A stretch of DNA of 64,000 nt from Taklimakanibacter sp049323275 (GCA_049323275.1 JBMOOM010000029.1:62001-126000); one strand, 5' to 3'. Positions 18,685 to 27,780 are shown, counted from the stretch's first letter. Translations and numbers: made by a program. The notes: generated by a model not told the origin, from the sequence alone.

Positions 18685-20268
18685 ATGCGATCGACAGTAC
18701 GAACCGCCACGCTGGCGCTCTTGCGCGAGCTTGGCCTTACGACGGTATTCGGCAATCCGGGCTCGACGGAGCTGGCACTGCTCGCCGACTGGCCTGCCGA
18801 TTTCCGCTATGTGCTGGGCCTGCAGGAATCGGTCGTGGTCGGCATGGCGGACGGCTACGCGCAGGCGACCGGCCGCGCCGCGTTCGTCAATCTTCATTCG
18901 GCCGCCGGTGTCGGCCATGCGCTGGGCTCGATCTTCACAGCCTGTAAGAATCAGACGCCGCTGGTGATCACCGCCGGCCAGCAGGCGCGTTCCCTGCTCG
19001 CTCTGCAGCCTTTTCTCGGCGCCGAGCAGGCCCCCGATTTTCCCAAGCCGCATGTGAAATGGAGCATCGAGCCGGCACGCGCCGAGGATGTGCCGCTCGC
19101 CATAGCGCAGGCCTGGCAGATCGCCATGCAGGCTCCTTGCGGCCCGACCTTCGTGTCGATTCCTTCCGATGACTGGAGCAGATCCGTCGAGCCTTTCAGG
19201 CTGAAACCGAAGAGCCATCTTCTGGCGCCCGACCCCGATGGACTTGCCCAAATTGCCCGCGCGCTCGATGCGGCACGCCGGCCAGCCATCGTCTTCGGTC
19301 CCGGCGTCGGCCGCGAGGATATGCAGAACGAGGTGACGGCGCTCGTCGAAGGTCTCGACGCCGATGCCTGGGCGGCGCCGATGATCAGCCGCGACGGCGT
19401 CGCGCAGGATCACCCGCGCTTCGCCGGATTCCTTCCCGCCGCCTCGGGCCCGCTGGTCAAGTCGCTCGAGCCCTATGACTGTGTCCTGGTGCTGGGAGGG
19501 CCGGCCTTCCTGCTCCATGTTCCCGACAGCCTTGCCGCCTTGGCGCAATTGCCCGCCCTCTTCCAGATCACAGATGATGCACGGTCTGCCGCCGCGTCCC
19601 CCCATGCGACATCGCTCATCGCCTCCTTACGGCTCTCGGTCCCCGCTCTCACGCGCCTGACCACGCAGCGGTCAGCCAAGGCGCCGAAAGCCCGCACCGT
19701 GACGCCGCCACCATCGGTCGGCGCGTCGCTTTCACCCGAGCTCGCCATCCATATCATCGCCGGTCTCGCGCCGAAGGATGCGGTCTTCGTCGAGGAGGCT
19801 CCCTCGCACAAAAGCATAATCCAGCGCTTTCTGCCCATCGGCAAAGAGCAAGGCTTTCACGCCATGGCGAGCGGCGGACTGGGCTTCGGCCTCGCCGCCG
19901 CGGCGGGCCTCGCCCTCGGCCGGCCGCAGCGCCGGGTGGTGGCGCTCATCGGCGACGGCTCGGCCATGTATTCGATCCAGGCCCTGTGGAGCGCGGTGAA
20001 AGAGAAGCTCCCCGTCACCTATGTCATCCTCAACAATCACGGCTATGGCGCGATGCGCGCCTTCAGCACCATGATGCAGATCCGCGATGTTCCCGGAATC
20101 GATGTGGATGGCATCGACTTCGTCGCTATGGCGCGCGCGCTGGGCTGCCCCGCCGCTCTGGCGGAAACGCCCGAAGAGTTCGGCCGCGCCTTCCGCCAGT
20201 CGCTCGACAGCACCGGCCCGATGCTGATCGAGGTGAATGTCGGCAGTGAGATCGCCGCGCTGTTCTGA
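18685..20268 (+). CDS. mdlC: Benzoylformate decarboxylase-like ThDP enzyme
   Basis: This 527-residue thiamine-diphosphate enzyme closely follows benzoylformate decarboxylase: TTVFGNPGSTELALLADWP, VLGLQESVVVGMADGYAQATG, FVNLHSAAGVGHALG and VITAGQQARS. Counterparts of the catalytic residues are visible: Ser27, Glu48, His71, and a His in FLLHVPDS that aligns with the second catalytic His of the Pseudomonas enzyme. The ThDP/Mg motif GDGSAMYSIQALWSAV...NN is present. It would convert a 2-oxo acid such as benzoylformate into an aldehyde plus CO2. GGGAGG precedes the ATG. A benzaldehyde-type dehydrogenase lies in the divergent operon. Confidence 0.88.
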   Translation: MRSTVRTATLALLRELGLTTVFGNPGSTELALLADWPADFRYVLGLQESVVVGMADGYAQATGRAAFVNLHSAAGVGHALGSIFTACKNQTPLVITAGQQARSLLALQPFLGAEQAPDFPKPHVKWSIEPARAEDVPLAIAQAWQIAMQAPCGPTFVSIPSDDWSRSVEPFRLKPKSHLLAPDPDGLAQIARALDAARRPAIVFGPGVGREDMQNEVTALVEGLDADAWAAPMISRDGVAQDHPRFAGFLPAASGPLVKSLEPYDCVLVLGGPAFLLHVPDSLAALAQLPALFQITDDARSAAASPHATSLIASLRLSVPALTRLTTQRSAKAPKARTVTPPPSVGASLSPELAIHIIAGLAPKDAVFVEEAPSHKSIIQRFLPIGKEQGFHAMASGGLGFGLAAAAGLALGRPQRRVVALIGDGSAMYSIQALWSAVKEKLPVTYVILNNHGYGAMRAFSTMMQIRDVPGIDVDGIDFVAMARALGCPAALAETPEEFGRAFRQSLDSTGPMLIEVNVGSEIAALF

Positions 20269-20269
20269 T

Positions 20270-20767
20270 TCACGTCATCATGGTCAGAGCCGCGGCCGAC
20301 AGATAGAGGCCGAAGCCGAAAACCGTATGGGTGAGCAGGCTGCGCAGCCGCGCCACCGCGGGTTTCGGCGTCTTGGCGGCGGCGATGCCGAGTCCCAGTC
20401 CCGGCTGCATGAGGAAGAAGGGAGCCGCGATGGTTGCCCAGCCGACAATAAGCGCCGGAAAGAGCGCCGGCGCCCTCGCCCAATCGAGCCCCCAGATCGC
20501 CAGGAGCACTCCCGCGAAAGCAACGCCGATCGCATAATGCGCGATCCAGCCGATCGCCGTTTCGCCATTTATGGGTGTCGACTTGCCGATGCCGTCATGC
20601 ACGAAGCGGCCCGCCGGCATGTGACCGATCCAGCGACCCACCAGTGCCCAGTTCATCGACGGAATGCCGAAACTCCGCGTGAGCGCCAGCGCCCAGAGAT
20701 CGATGAGAACCGTGGCGCCAACTCCGATCACAATGGAATAAACAGCAAATTCAATGGCTTCATTCAT
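20270..20767 (-). CDS. DUF2938 family membrane protein
   Basis: This 165-residue protein has four or five hydrophobic segments and matches the DUF2938 family as I recall it: an N-terminal VGATVLIDLWALAL helix, NWALVGRWIGHMPAGRFVHD and a GWIAHYAIGVAFAG helix. Its function is unknown. It converges with benzoylformate decarboxylase (1 base apart) and diverges from an ArsR-rhodanese gene 55 bases away, with a palindrome between them. Repression by that regulator is therefore plausible. Confidence 0.8.
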   Translation of the reverse strand: MNEAIEFAVYSIVIGVGATVLIDLWALALTRSFGIPSMNWALVGRWIGHMPAGRFVHDGIGKSTPINGETAIGWIAHYAIGVAFAGVLLAIWGLDWARAPALFPALIVGWATIAAPFFLMQPGLGLGIAAAKTPKPAVARLRSLLTHTVFGFGLYLSAAALTMMT

Positions 20768-20779
20768 GATATTTCTTCA

Positions 20780-20797
20780 TTCAATTAATTCATTGAA
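20780..20797. promoter_or_regulatory. Inverted repeat between DUF2938 gene and ArsR-rhodanese gene
   Basis: TTCAAT, a 6-base spacer and ATTGAA form a perfect dyad in the 55-base AT-rich gap between two divergent starts. A further ATTGAA-like half site follows (GATTGAAG). The size and place suit an ArsR-family dimer operator, so this is a candidate autoregulatory site for the downstream repressor. Confidence 0.5.
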
Positions 20798-20822
20798 CGA
20801 TTGAAGCAGATGGACTAGGGTC

Positions 20823-21515
20823 GTGTCAATGAGCAACGCACCCATTCTCCCCATTTTCGGTGAGTTGGCCGATCTGGCGCGCAGCCTCGGCCACGCACAT
20901 CGCCTGCTGCTGCTCGATCACATCTCCCAGAGCGAAGATTCGGTGGAACGTCTTGCCGAGCTCGCCGGCCTTTCCCTGGCCAATGCCTCGCAGCATCTCC
21001 AGCAGCTGAAACGCGCGGGCCTGGTCACGACCCGGCGGGAAGGCAAACGCATTTTCTACCGGCTCGGCGATGGCCCCATCGCGCCCCTTCTCGCCGCGCT
21101 CAAAGCACAGGCCGACTTCAATCAGGCGCAGCTCTCGGCCTTCATTGCCGACAGCCGGGCGCGGCCGGAGCGGCTGGAGGCCATCGACGCCGAGGAGCTA
21201 CTGCGCCGGATGCGGGAGGACAGCGTCACCTTGCTCGATGTGCGCGCCGAGGCGGAATATGCGGTCGGCCATGTGCCGGGCGCCCTCAACATTCCCCTGC
21301 CCGAGCTCGAGCGCCGGCTCGCTGAGCTGCCCAAGGATCGGGAAGTGATCGCCTATTGCCGCGGCCTACATTGCGCGCTTTCGGCCGAGGCGGTCCGGGC
21401 CTTGTCCGACAAGGGCTACAAGGCCCGGCATTTCAGTGGCGGGCTGCCCGGCTGGCAGGCCCTGGGCCTCGCAATCTCCTCGCTTCAATCCTCCGGCAGC
21501 AGGGCCGGATTGTAA
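20823..21515 (+). CDS. ArsR-family regulator fused to a rhodanese domain
   Basis: This 230-residue fusion has an ArsR winged helix (residues about 10-95, with SVERLAELAGLSLANASQHLQQLKRAGLV as the recognition region) and a C-terminal rhodanese domain (about 120-225). The rhodanese active loop reads CRGLHCALS, with Cys179 and Cys184. There is no cysteine in the DNA-binding half, so any sulfur or persulfide signal would have to come through the rhodanese. The layout recalls sulfide-responsive BigR/SqrR-type regulators, but with the sensor in a separate domain. A second ATG at 20829 is an alternative start. Confidence 0.88.
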   Translation: MSMSNAPILPIFGELADLARSLGHAHRLLLLDHISQSEDSVERLAELAGLSLANASQHLQQLKRAGLVTTRREGKRIFYRLGDGPIAPLLAALKAQADFNQAQLSAFIADSRARPERLEAIDAEELLRRMREDSVTLLDVRAEAEYAVGHVPGALNIPLPELERRLAELPKDREVIAYCRGLHCALSAEAVRALSDKGYKARHFSGGLPGWQALGLAISSLQSSGSRAGL

Positions 21516-21907
21516 ATAACCTCCCAGAGATGATCGTCGGGATCCTGGAAATAGCCGGCATAGCCACCCCAGAAAGTCTTCTGCGCCGGCTTGACCAGCC
21601 GAGCCCCGGCGGCAACCGCCCGGCGCATCACCTCATCCACCTCACTCTCACTTCTCACATTGTGACCGAGGGTGAATTCGGTCGGGCTGCGCGGCGTCTC
21701 CTTCACGCCGGCGTCGTGTGCGATGTCGCGGCGCGCGAAGATGGCCAATTTCAAGCCATGAGCAAAATCGAAGAACGCCACCTCGCCATGCTCGAACTCC
21801 TGGCCGATGATGCCCTCGGTCGGAAAGCCCAAGCCGTCGCGGTAGAAGCGCAAGGATGCCTCGAGATCATCGACGCCAAGCGTCAGGACGGTGATTCTGG
21901 GTTTCAT
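21485..21907 (-). CDS. VOC family (glyoxalase-like) protein
   Basis: This 140-residue protein is a single-chain VOC protein: ITVLTLGVDDLEASLRFYRDGLGFPTEG at the N-terminus, FGVxxxF-like EFEHGEVAFFDF, and the C-terminal GYAGYFQDPDDHLWEVIYNP with a candidate metal-ligand Glu. Such proteins include glyoxalases, bleomycin-type binding proteins and many of unknown function. Its last 31 bases overlap the end of the ArsR-rhodanese gene on the other strand. No substrate can be proposed. Confidence 0.88.
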   Translation of the reverse strand: MKPRITVLTLGVDDLEASLRFYRDGLGFPTEGIIGQEFEHGEVAFFDFAHGLKLAIFARRDIAHDAGVKETPRSPTEFTLGHNVRSESEVDEVMRRAVAAGARLVKPAQKTFWGGYAGYFQDPDDHLWEVIYNPALLPED

Positions 21908-21991
21908 GACGGGAACTCCTCTGATGTCGTCTTATCTGACCTGTTTCCGACGGCATTTCTTGAATATTCCGGCCAATGCTACACTCGCGCC

Positions 21992-22750
21992 ATGTCAGCC
22001 CGTAAACCGGCAGAGGCAGTCCCCGCCGCCGCGGTGGGTGATTTCCATGAGCGCCCGGTCGTCCCGGCATTGCGCGACATCTTCGCCTGCGTGTGGACGC
22101 ATCGCATGCCCGAGACCGCCGCGCCGCCGGTCATCGTCGCGCCCGACGGCACCATCGACCTGCAGTGGATCGACGGCGTCCTGCGCATTGCCGGTCCCGA
22201 CAAGGAGCCGCAGACGGAGATCATACCGGCCGGAACGGCGATCGTCGGATTCCGCTTCCATCCCGGTGCCGCGCAGGCCTGGCTCGGCCTGCCCGTCTTG
22301 GAGATCATGAGCCAGCGCGTGGTGCTGGAAGATCTGTGGGGCGTCCGGGCCCGGCGGCTGGCGAATAACATCCGGGACGTCGAAGACATCGAGCGTGCCC
22401 TGGTTGATGAACGGCGTGAGCAGCCACAAGGCGACGCGGTCATGCGCGCGGCTTTCGCCTTGATCGCGCAAGGTCCGCCAGGCAACGTCGCCCTCATCCC
22501 CTGGCTCTGCCGCGCCCTTCATATGAGCGAGAGAAGCCTGCGGCGCCGCTTCGATGACAATTTCGGCTATGGGCCGAAGACCCTCGACCGCATCCTGCGC
22601 TATCAACGCTTCCGGCGGCTCCACGGTGACTCACCCGCAACGCCGACCGTCCTCCTCGCTCTCGATGCCGGTTATGCCGACCAGGCGCATCTGGTGCGCG
22701 AGAGCCGGCGCCTCACGGGGCTCACACCCCGGTCCTTCCTAGCGCCGTGA
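21992..22750 (+). CDS. AraC-like transcriptional regulator with N-terminal DUF6597-type domain
   Basis: This 252-residue protein has an N-terminal domain typical of a group of AraC regulators (PPVIVAPDGTIDLQWIDG, AGTAIVGFRFHPGAAQAWLGLPVLEI). Its C-terminal AraC helix-turn-helix pair includes WLCRALHMSERSLRRRFDDNFGYGPKTLDRILRYQRF and LALDAGYADQAHLVRESRRLTGLTPRSFL. The frame is open far upstream, but ATG 21992 gives the family length and the earlier residues overlap neighbouring genes. It diverges from the VOC gene across 84 bases, so the VOC gene is its likely target. Confidence 0.85.
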   Translation: MSARKPAEAVPAAAVGDFHERPVVPALRDIFACVWTHRMPETAAPPVIVAPDGTIDLQWIDGVLRIAGPDKEPQTEIIPAGTAIVGFRFHPGAAQAWLGLPVLEIMSQRVVLEDLWGVRARRLANNIRDVEDIERALVDERREQPQGDAVMRAAFALIAQGPPGNVALIPWLCRALHMSERSLRRRFDDNFGYGPKTLDRILRYQRFRRLHGDSPATPTVLLALDAGYADQAHLVRESRRLTGLTPRSFLAP

Positions 22751-22846
22751 TGCCTGCGCCTCAGTTCATTGCAGCTATGGCATGCCGCCGTCCAAGCGGG
22801 TAAGGGTACGGCATCACTAGGATCGCGGCTGAATCGCCTCGTTACG

Positions 22847-23755
22847 ATGCCCCTTGCTTCTGAAGAAAAAATCCTCACCCCCCTGGCCCTCGCCATGTTG
22901 CGCGCCCATCCGCGTTTCGCCGAGGCGATGCGGGCCTCCGCCCAGGGGTTGATCGCCCTCCATCGCCGCAACCGGGTGATGAGCTGGTTCCTCAGCGACC
23001 GGCCGCTGGCGCTCATCGGTCATGCGGTGATCTATCTCCATCTCGAGGGACGCGCGGACGATCCCTTATCCGGCCTGACCCCGAGCCGGTTCCGCGGCTT
23101 CTGCCGGGCCAACCGCCTGTGCAGTCCAGGCCGGGCCAGCGCCATCCTGGCCTTCCTGCGCCTGACCGGACATATCGAAGCGGTTCCTCATCCGGGCGAC
23201 CGGCGCGTCACCCAATTGCGTCCGAGCGAAAAGCTGATGGAGATCGCGCGTGCGCGCCTCGCCCGTCAGTTTCCGGTCGTCGCTCTGCTCCGTCCCGATG
23301 TCGCGCCGGCCGTCGAGGCCTTGGGCGATCCGGACTTCGAGACGGCGCTGTTCCGCGCGTTCGGCGCCTGGTTCATATCCGGCAGCCGCATCCTCGATCA
23401 CGCGCCGAGATTGCATCTCTTCGCCGAGCGCGACGCCGGCATGCTGATCCTTTATGGCCTGATGCTCGCCGGGTCGCCCGACGACGAGGTGGTTCCCGTG
23501 AAACCGGTGCCGGTCTCGATCTCGGCGCTGGCCAAGCAATTCCAGGTCTCGCGCACGCATGTCCTGCGGCTGCTCCGAGATGCCGAAGCGGCAGGCCTGC
23601 TCAGCCGCGGCGCCGACACGATCAGCCTGAGCACCGGCCTCGCCGAAGATCTGCAGAACATGCAAGCGGGCCTGTTCCAGTTGCTCGCCACATGCGCGGC
23701 GAAAGCCCTGGCGGCCATGCCCGACCGGTCGCTGCCGGACCGGATCGCGGTCTGA
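22847..23755 (+). CDS. Two-winged-helix DNA-binding protein of unknown role
   Basis: I do not recognise the family. The product is about 302 residues from ATG 22847, or 328 from 22769; neither start has a convincing ribosome site. An N-terminal winged-helix-like stretch (ALIGHAVIYLHLEG...LTPSRFRGFCRANRLCSPGRASAILAFLRLTGHIE) and a C-terminal one (SISALAKQFQVSRTHVLRLLRDAEAAGLLS) flank a helical middle. This suggests a transcription regulator or a dimeric sensor. It ends 3 bases from the end of the P-type ATPase gene, convergently, and follows an AraC-like gene by 96 bases. Confidence 0.6.
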   Translation: MPLASEEKILTPLALAMLRAHPRFAEAMRASAQGLIALHRRNRVMSWFLSDRPLALIGHAVIYLHLEGRADDPLSGLTPSRFRGFCRANRLCSPGRASAILAFLRLTGHIEAVPHPGDRRVTQLRPSEKLMEIARARLARQFPVVALLRPDVAPAVEALGDPDFETALFRAFGAWFISGSRILDHAPRLHLFAERDAGMLILYGLMLAGSPDDEVVPVKPVPVSISALAKQFQVSRTHVLRLLRDAEAAGLLSRGADTISLSTGLAEDLQNMQAGLFQLLATCAAKALAAMPDRSLPDRIAV

Positions 23756-23758
23756 GGC

Positions 23759-25594
23759 TCAACGCAAGGCTCTCAGCGCGTTGAGAATCACGGCGATGTC
23801 GATCGCCTCCTGGGTGAGCGCGCCCTGGACCGGCGGCAGATAGCCGAAAGCCGCGACGATCATCGCCGCGATGGAAAGACCGAGACCGATCAGGACGCTT
23901 TCCAGCGCGATCCGGCGGGTGCGGTGCGCCACCGTCACCGCGAAGGTCAGACTGGCGATGCGGTCGACCAGCAAGACCACATCGGCGCTTTCCGAAGAGG
24001 CCGCGGAGCCCCGCGCGCCCATGGCCACGCCGACATTGGCACTCGCGAGCGCCGGCGCATCGTTGACGCCATCACCCACCATCATCGTCGGCGCCCGCGC
24101 GCTCTCACGCGCCACCACCGTCACCTTGTCGGAAGGCGCCAGTTCGCCGAATGCATCGGCAATGCCAAGCCGGCGGGCGACCGCATCGACGACATCCTGC
24201 CGATCACCGGAGGCGAGGACGATCCGATCTATTCCGGCCCGCCTCAGCGCGCTCAGCATCTCCGTCGCATCGGGCCGCACCTCGTCCTTCAAGATGATGA
24301 TGCCGGCAAGCTTGTCGGCCACGGCGACCGCGACGACGACACTGCCCTCCGCCACGCCTTTGCGCAGCGCATAAGGGTCGCCTTCCCGGCTGCGATCACG
24401 CACGAAACGGCTGCCGCCGATGACGACGAGCCGGCCGTCGACCTTGCCGACCACACCGGTGCCGGCGGATTCGCTGACCTCGGTCGGCGTCGACAGAACG
24501 AAGCCGCGGCGCTTCGCCTCATTCACCAGCGCTTCGGCGATGACGTGGCTCGATGCCTGATCGAGCGATGCGGCGAGTCTCAGGATTTCATCCGCCGCCC
24601 ACCCCTCGGCGGTGCGGATCTCGCTCACCCGCGCCTGGCCGAAGGTCAGCGTGCCGGTCTTGTCGAGAATGGCGGTCCTGATCTTGGCCAGCGCCTCTAT
24701 GGCGCCGCCGCTCTTGACCAGCACCCCGCCCTTGGCGGCGCGCGACATGCCGGAGATGATCGCCACCGGCAATGCCAGGATCAACGGACAAGGTGTAGCG
24801 ACCACGAGAACCGGCAGAATGCGTGTGACATCCCCTGTCAGCCACCAGGCAAGACCGGCAATGATCAAAGTGAGCACCAGGAACCAGACCGCATAGCGAT
24901 CGGCGATTCTCACGCTGGGCGCCTTGCTCTCCTGCGCCTGGACGACGAGGCGCACGATATTGGCATAAGTGCTCTCCGCTGCCGGACGCGTGGCCTTGAC
25001 CTGCACCGGATCGCCGGCATTGGTGGAGCCGCTCAGGATTTCGTCTCCCGCGCGCTTGCCGGCGGGCAGGCTCTCGCCGGTCAGCACCGACTGGTCGAGC
25101 AGACCTTGCGGCGACACCAGCACGCCGTCGATCGGTGCAACCTCGCCATGGCGGAGAAGTACGAGGTCTCCCACGCTCAACCGATCGATCGGCACTTCTT
25201 CGAGAGCGCCGTTCACATAACGCATGGCGCTGTGCGCGGCACGTCCGAGAAGCGCCGTCATCTCGCGCCGGGCGCGACCCTCGGCATAGCTTTCGAGCAC
25301 CTGTCCGCCGGCATACATCAACGCCACGACATTGCCGGCGAGTTCCTCGCCGAAGGCGAGCGCCACCGACATCGAGAGCGCCGCGACCAGATCGAGCCCG
25401 ACTTCACCGCGCCTCAGACTGGTGATGATCTCCAAAATCAGGGCCGCCAGCACCGGCCCGGTCCCTGCCATCCAGGCCCATCTTGCCCAGTCGGCGCCCA
25501 GAGCCCAGCCGGCGATGCCGAAGACCAAACCGGCGACCGCGACCATCACCAGGGCCGAGCGCCGCAACGCATTCCTCGTCACCTGTGAAATCAT
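23759..25594 (-). CDS. Heavy-metal P1B-type ATPase (Zn/Cd/Co exporter-like)
   Basis: This roughly 611-residue inner-membrane metal pump lacks any N-terminal metal-binding domain. Visible are the actuator motif TGES, the intramembrane metal motif ATPCPLILALP (CPC), the phosphorylation motif DKTGTLT, the hinge VGDGVNDAPALASANVGVAMG and the C-terminal DIAVILNALRALR of Zn/Cd-type pumps. The nucleotide-domain HP dipeptide, normally in SSHP, reads SSHV here, which is unusual. Start choice is uncertain: ATG 25594 begins the first natural helix, while the frame is open to 25684. It diverges from a molybdoenzyme gene. Confidence 0.88.
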   Translation of the reverse strand: MISQVTRNALRRSALVMVAVAGLVFGIAGWALGADWARWAWMAGTGPVLAALILEIITSLRRGEVGLDLVAALSMSVALAFGEELAGNVVALMYAGGQVLESYAEGRARREMTALLGRAAHSAMRYVNGALEEVPIDRLSVGDLVLLRHGEVAPIDGVLVSPQGLLDQSVLTGESLPAGKRAGDEILSGSTNAGDPVQVKATRPAAESTYANIVRLVVQAQESKAPSVRIADRYAVWFLVLTLIIAGLAWWLTGDVTRILPVLVVATPCPLILALPVAIISGMSRAAKGGVLVKSGGAIEALAKIRTAILDKTGTLTFGQARVSEIRTAEGWAADEILRLAASLDQASSHVIAEALVNEAKRRGFVLSTPTEVSESAGTGVVGKVDGRLVVIGGSRFVRDRSREGDPYALRKGVAEGSVVVAVAVADKLAGIIILKDEVRPDATEMLSALRRAGIDRIVLASGDRQDVVDAVARRLGIADAFGELAPSDKVTVVARESARAPTMMVGDGVNDAPALASANVGVAMGARGSAASSESADVVLLVDRIASLTFAVTVAHRTRRIALESVLIGLGLSIAAMIVAAFGYLPPVQGALTQEAIDIAVILNALRALR

Positions 25595-25746
25595 CCCGGT
25601 CCCCATTCCCGCGCATCTGGTCTCTCCTATCATATTCAGGAGCTGCTGGCGTATTCGCAACTGGCCTGAGACAGGAACGCACAAGTGGACGGGCAGCGAC
25701 GCCAGCCATCATGCTATGCTCGCCGCGACGCAAGCCGGAAAGCCAG

Positions 25747-27780
25747 ATGATCGCCACCGAGACCATAAAGACCACCTGCCCCAGAGACTGCTACGACGCC
25801 TGCGGCATGATCGTGAACAAACGCGATGGCGCGATCGCCAATGTACTGGGCGATCCCGACCATCACATCACGCGCGGCGCGCTCTGCGGCAAATGCGCCA
25901 TCGCCTACAATGGCGCCTGGCGCGACCCCGCTCTCAGGCTTGCGACGCCCCTGAAACGCACCGGCGCCAAAGGGCTGGGCGAATTCTCGCCGATTTCCTG
26001 GGACGAGGCTTTGCGCGAGATCGCAACCCGGCTCTCGACCCTCATCAAACGGAACCAGGCCCGCAGCATCATCCACACGCATTACACCGGCACGGTGGCG
26101 CTTCTCGCCGGCGCGTTTCCGATCCGCTTCTTCAACCGGATCGGTGCGACCGAAGTCGATCCCGACACGGTCTGCAACAAGGCCGGACACGCGGCATTGG
26201 AGCTCGTCTTCGGCAACTCGCTCGAAGGCTTCGATCCGCGCAGCGCCAACCAGTCGCGCGCGCTCCTCATCTGGGGCGCCAATCCGTCTCATTCGGCGCC
26301 GCACCAGGACAAGCACTGGCTGAAGGAAGCCCGCACCCATGGCGCCAAGCTCATCGTCGTCGACCCGATCGGCCACGACACGGCATTGGCGGCCGATCTG
26401 CATCTCAAGCTCAGGCCCGGCAGCGATGCGGCGCTGGCTTTTGCGCTGCTCCATGTCCTCGACGCCGAAGGCCTCGTCGACCATCAGTTCCTCGCCAGGC
26501 ACACGATCGGGTGGGAAGAGCTGATGCCGGCGATCCGGGCGATGACGCCGGCGCGCGGCGAAGAGCTGAGCGGCGTTCCGGCCGGGCTCATCGAAGAAGC
26601 TGCCCTCCTCTACGGACAAGGCCCGTCGCTCCTGTGGCTCGGCCAAGGCGCGCAGCGCCAGCCGCAGGGCGGCAATGTCTTCCGCGCGGTTTCCGCCCTC
26701 GTCGCCTTCACCGGCAATCTCGGCAAGGAAGGCGCCGGCTTCTGCTACATGAATGGCGGCGCAGCGCGCGGCATCGACATGGCGATGGTGACCGATCCGT
26801 CGCTTGCCCGCGACGGCACCGGCTCGATTAGCCATATGGATCTCGCCGCCACGCTCGAGGACAGGGAGCGCGCCCGCGCATTCATCAACTGGAACAACAA
26901 TCCGGCCGCCTCCTCGCCCGAGCAAGGGCGGCTGCGCCGAGCGCTCGAGCGCGACGATCTCTTCCATGTCGCCATAGATCTCTTCCACACCGATACGACG
27001 CGCTATGCCGACATCGTCCTGCCGGCGGCGAGCTTCCTCGAATTCGACGACTTGGTGCTCCCCTATTTCGACCTCACTCTGTCGGCGCAGGTGAAGGCTA
27101 CCGATCCGCCGGGCGAAGCGCTCCCCAATCAGGAGATCTTCCGCCGCCTCGCCGCCGCGATGGGATTCAATGAGCCTGCACTATTCGAGACCGATGCGGC
27201 ACTGATCGCCCGCCTTCTCGCCGCGACGCCCTATCGCGGCACGTTCGCCGATCTCGCCAAGGCCGGCACCGTCACCCTGTTTCCGGAGCCCCGCATTCAG
27301 TTCGCCGATCTCGCCTTCGCCACCCCCTCCGGCGGGATCGAGCTCGCCAGCAGGCGGGCGGAAGAGCAAGGCCTGCCGCGCATCGCGCAGCCCGTAGCCG
27401 ATGCGCTCCCTGCGCCAGGCCATGTGCGCATCCTTTCACCCGCCTCGCTGTGGCTGATGAATTCCAGCTATGGCAACGACAAGGTGATCCGTCGCCGGCT
27501 CGGACCGCCGACGATCATGCTTCATCCCCAGGATGCGGCGGCCAACGGCTTCGCCGAGGGCGACCCGGTGCTTCTCGCCAACGAAACCGGACAGCTTTCA
27601 GTCACCGTCGCCGTGTCGGATGCGGCCCAGCCGGGTGTCGGCATCGTCCACAAGGGGCGCTGGCCGGGCACGGCGCCGGACGAAGGCAATGTCAACGCGC
27701 TGGTCTCGGCGCGCAAGAGCGACATGGCCGAGAGCACCGCCGTACACGGCACCGAGGTGCGCCTGCTCCATCCGGAATAG
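25747..27780 (+). CDS. Molybdopterin (bis-MGD) oxidoreductase with N-terminal Fe-S cluster
   Basis: This 677-residue member of the DMSO reductase family starts with a [4Fe-4S] binding motif, CPRDCYDAC followed by CGKC (residues about 11-55). The MGD-binding domains follow (GANPSHSAPHQDKHW, VVDPIGHDTALAADLHLKLRPGSDAALAFALL), then the C-terminal barrel (MNSSYGN, LHPQDAAANGFAEGDPVLLANETGQ). A Cys in DPDTVCNKAGHAAL is a candidate molybdenum ligand. It has no Tat signal, so it is cytoplasmic. No electron-transfer subunit is adjacent. Relatives are poorly characterised, and the substrate is unknown. Confidence 0.88.
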   Translation: MIATETIKTTCPRDCYDACGMIVNKRDGAIANVLGDPDHHITRGALCGKCAIAYNGAWRDPALRLATPLKRTGAKGLGEFSPISWDEALREIATRLSTLIKRNQARSIIHTHYTGTVALLAGAFPIRFFNRIGATEVDPDTVCNKAGHAALELVFGNSLEGFDPRSANQSRALLIWGANPSHSAPHQDKHWLKEARTHGAKLIVVDPIGHDTALAADLHLKLRPGSDAALAFALLHVLDAEGLVDHQFLARHTIGWEELMPAIRAMTPARGEELSGVPAGLIEEAALLYGQGPSLLWLGQGAQRQPQGGNVFRAVSALVAFTGNLGKEGAGFCYMNGGAARGIDMAMVTDPSLARDGTGSISHMDLAATLEDRERARAFINWNNNPAASSPEQGRLRRALERDDLFHVAIDLFHTDTTRYADIVLPAASFLEFDDLVLPYFDLTLSAQVKATDPPGEALPNQEIFRRLAAAMGFNEPALFETDAALIARLLAATPYRGTFADLAKAGTVTLFPEPRIQFADLAFATPSGGIELASRRAEEQGLPRIAQPVADALPAPGHVRILSPASLWLMNSSYGNDKVIRRRLGPPTIMLHPQDAAANGFAEGDPVLLANETGQLSVTVAVSDAAQPGVGIVHKGRWPGTAPDEGNVNALVSARKSDMAESTAVHGTEVRLLHPE

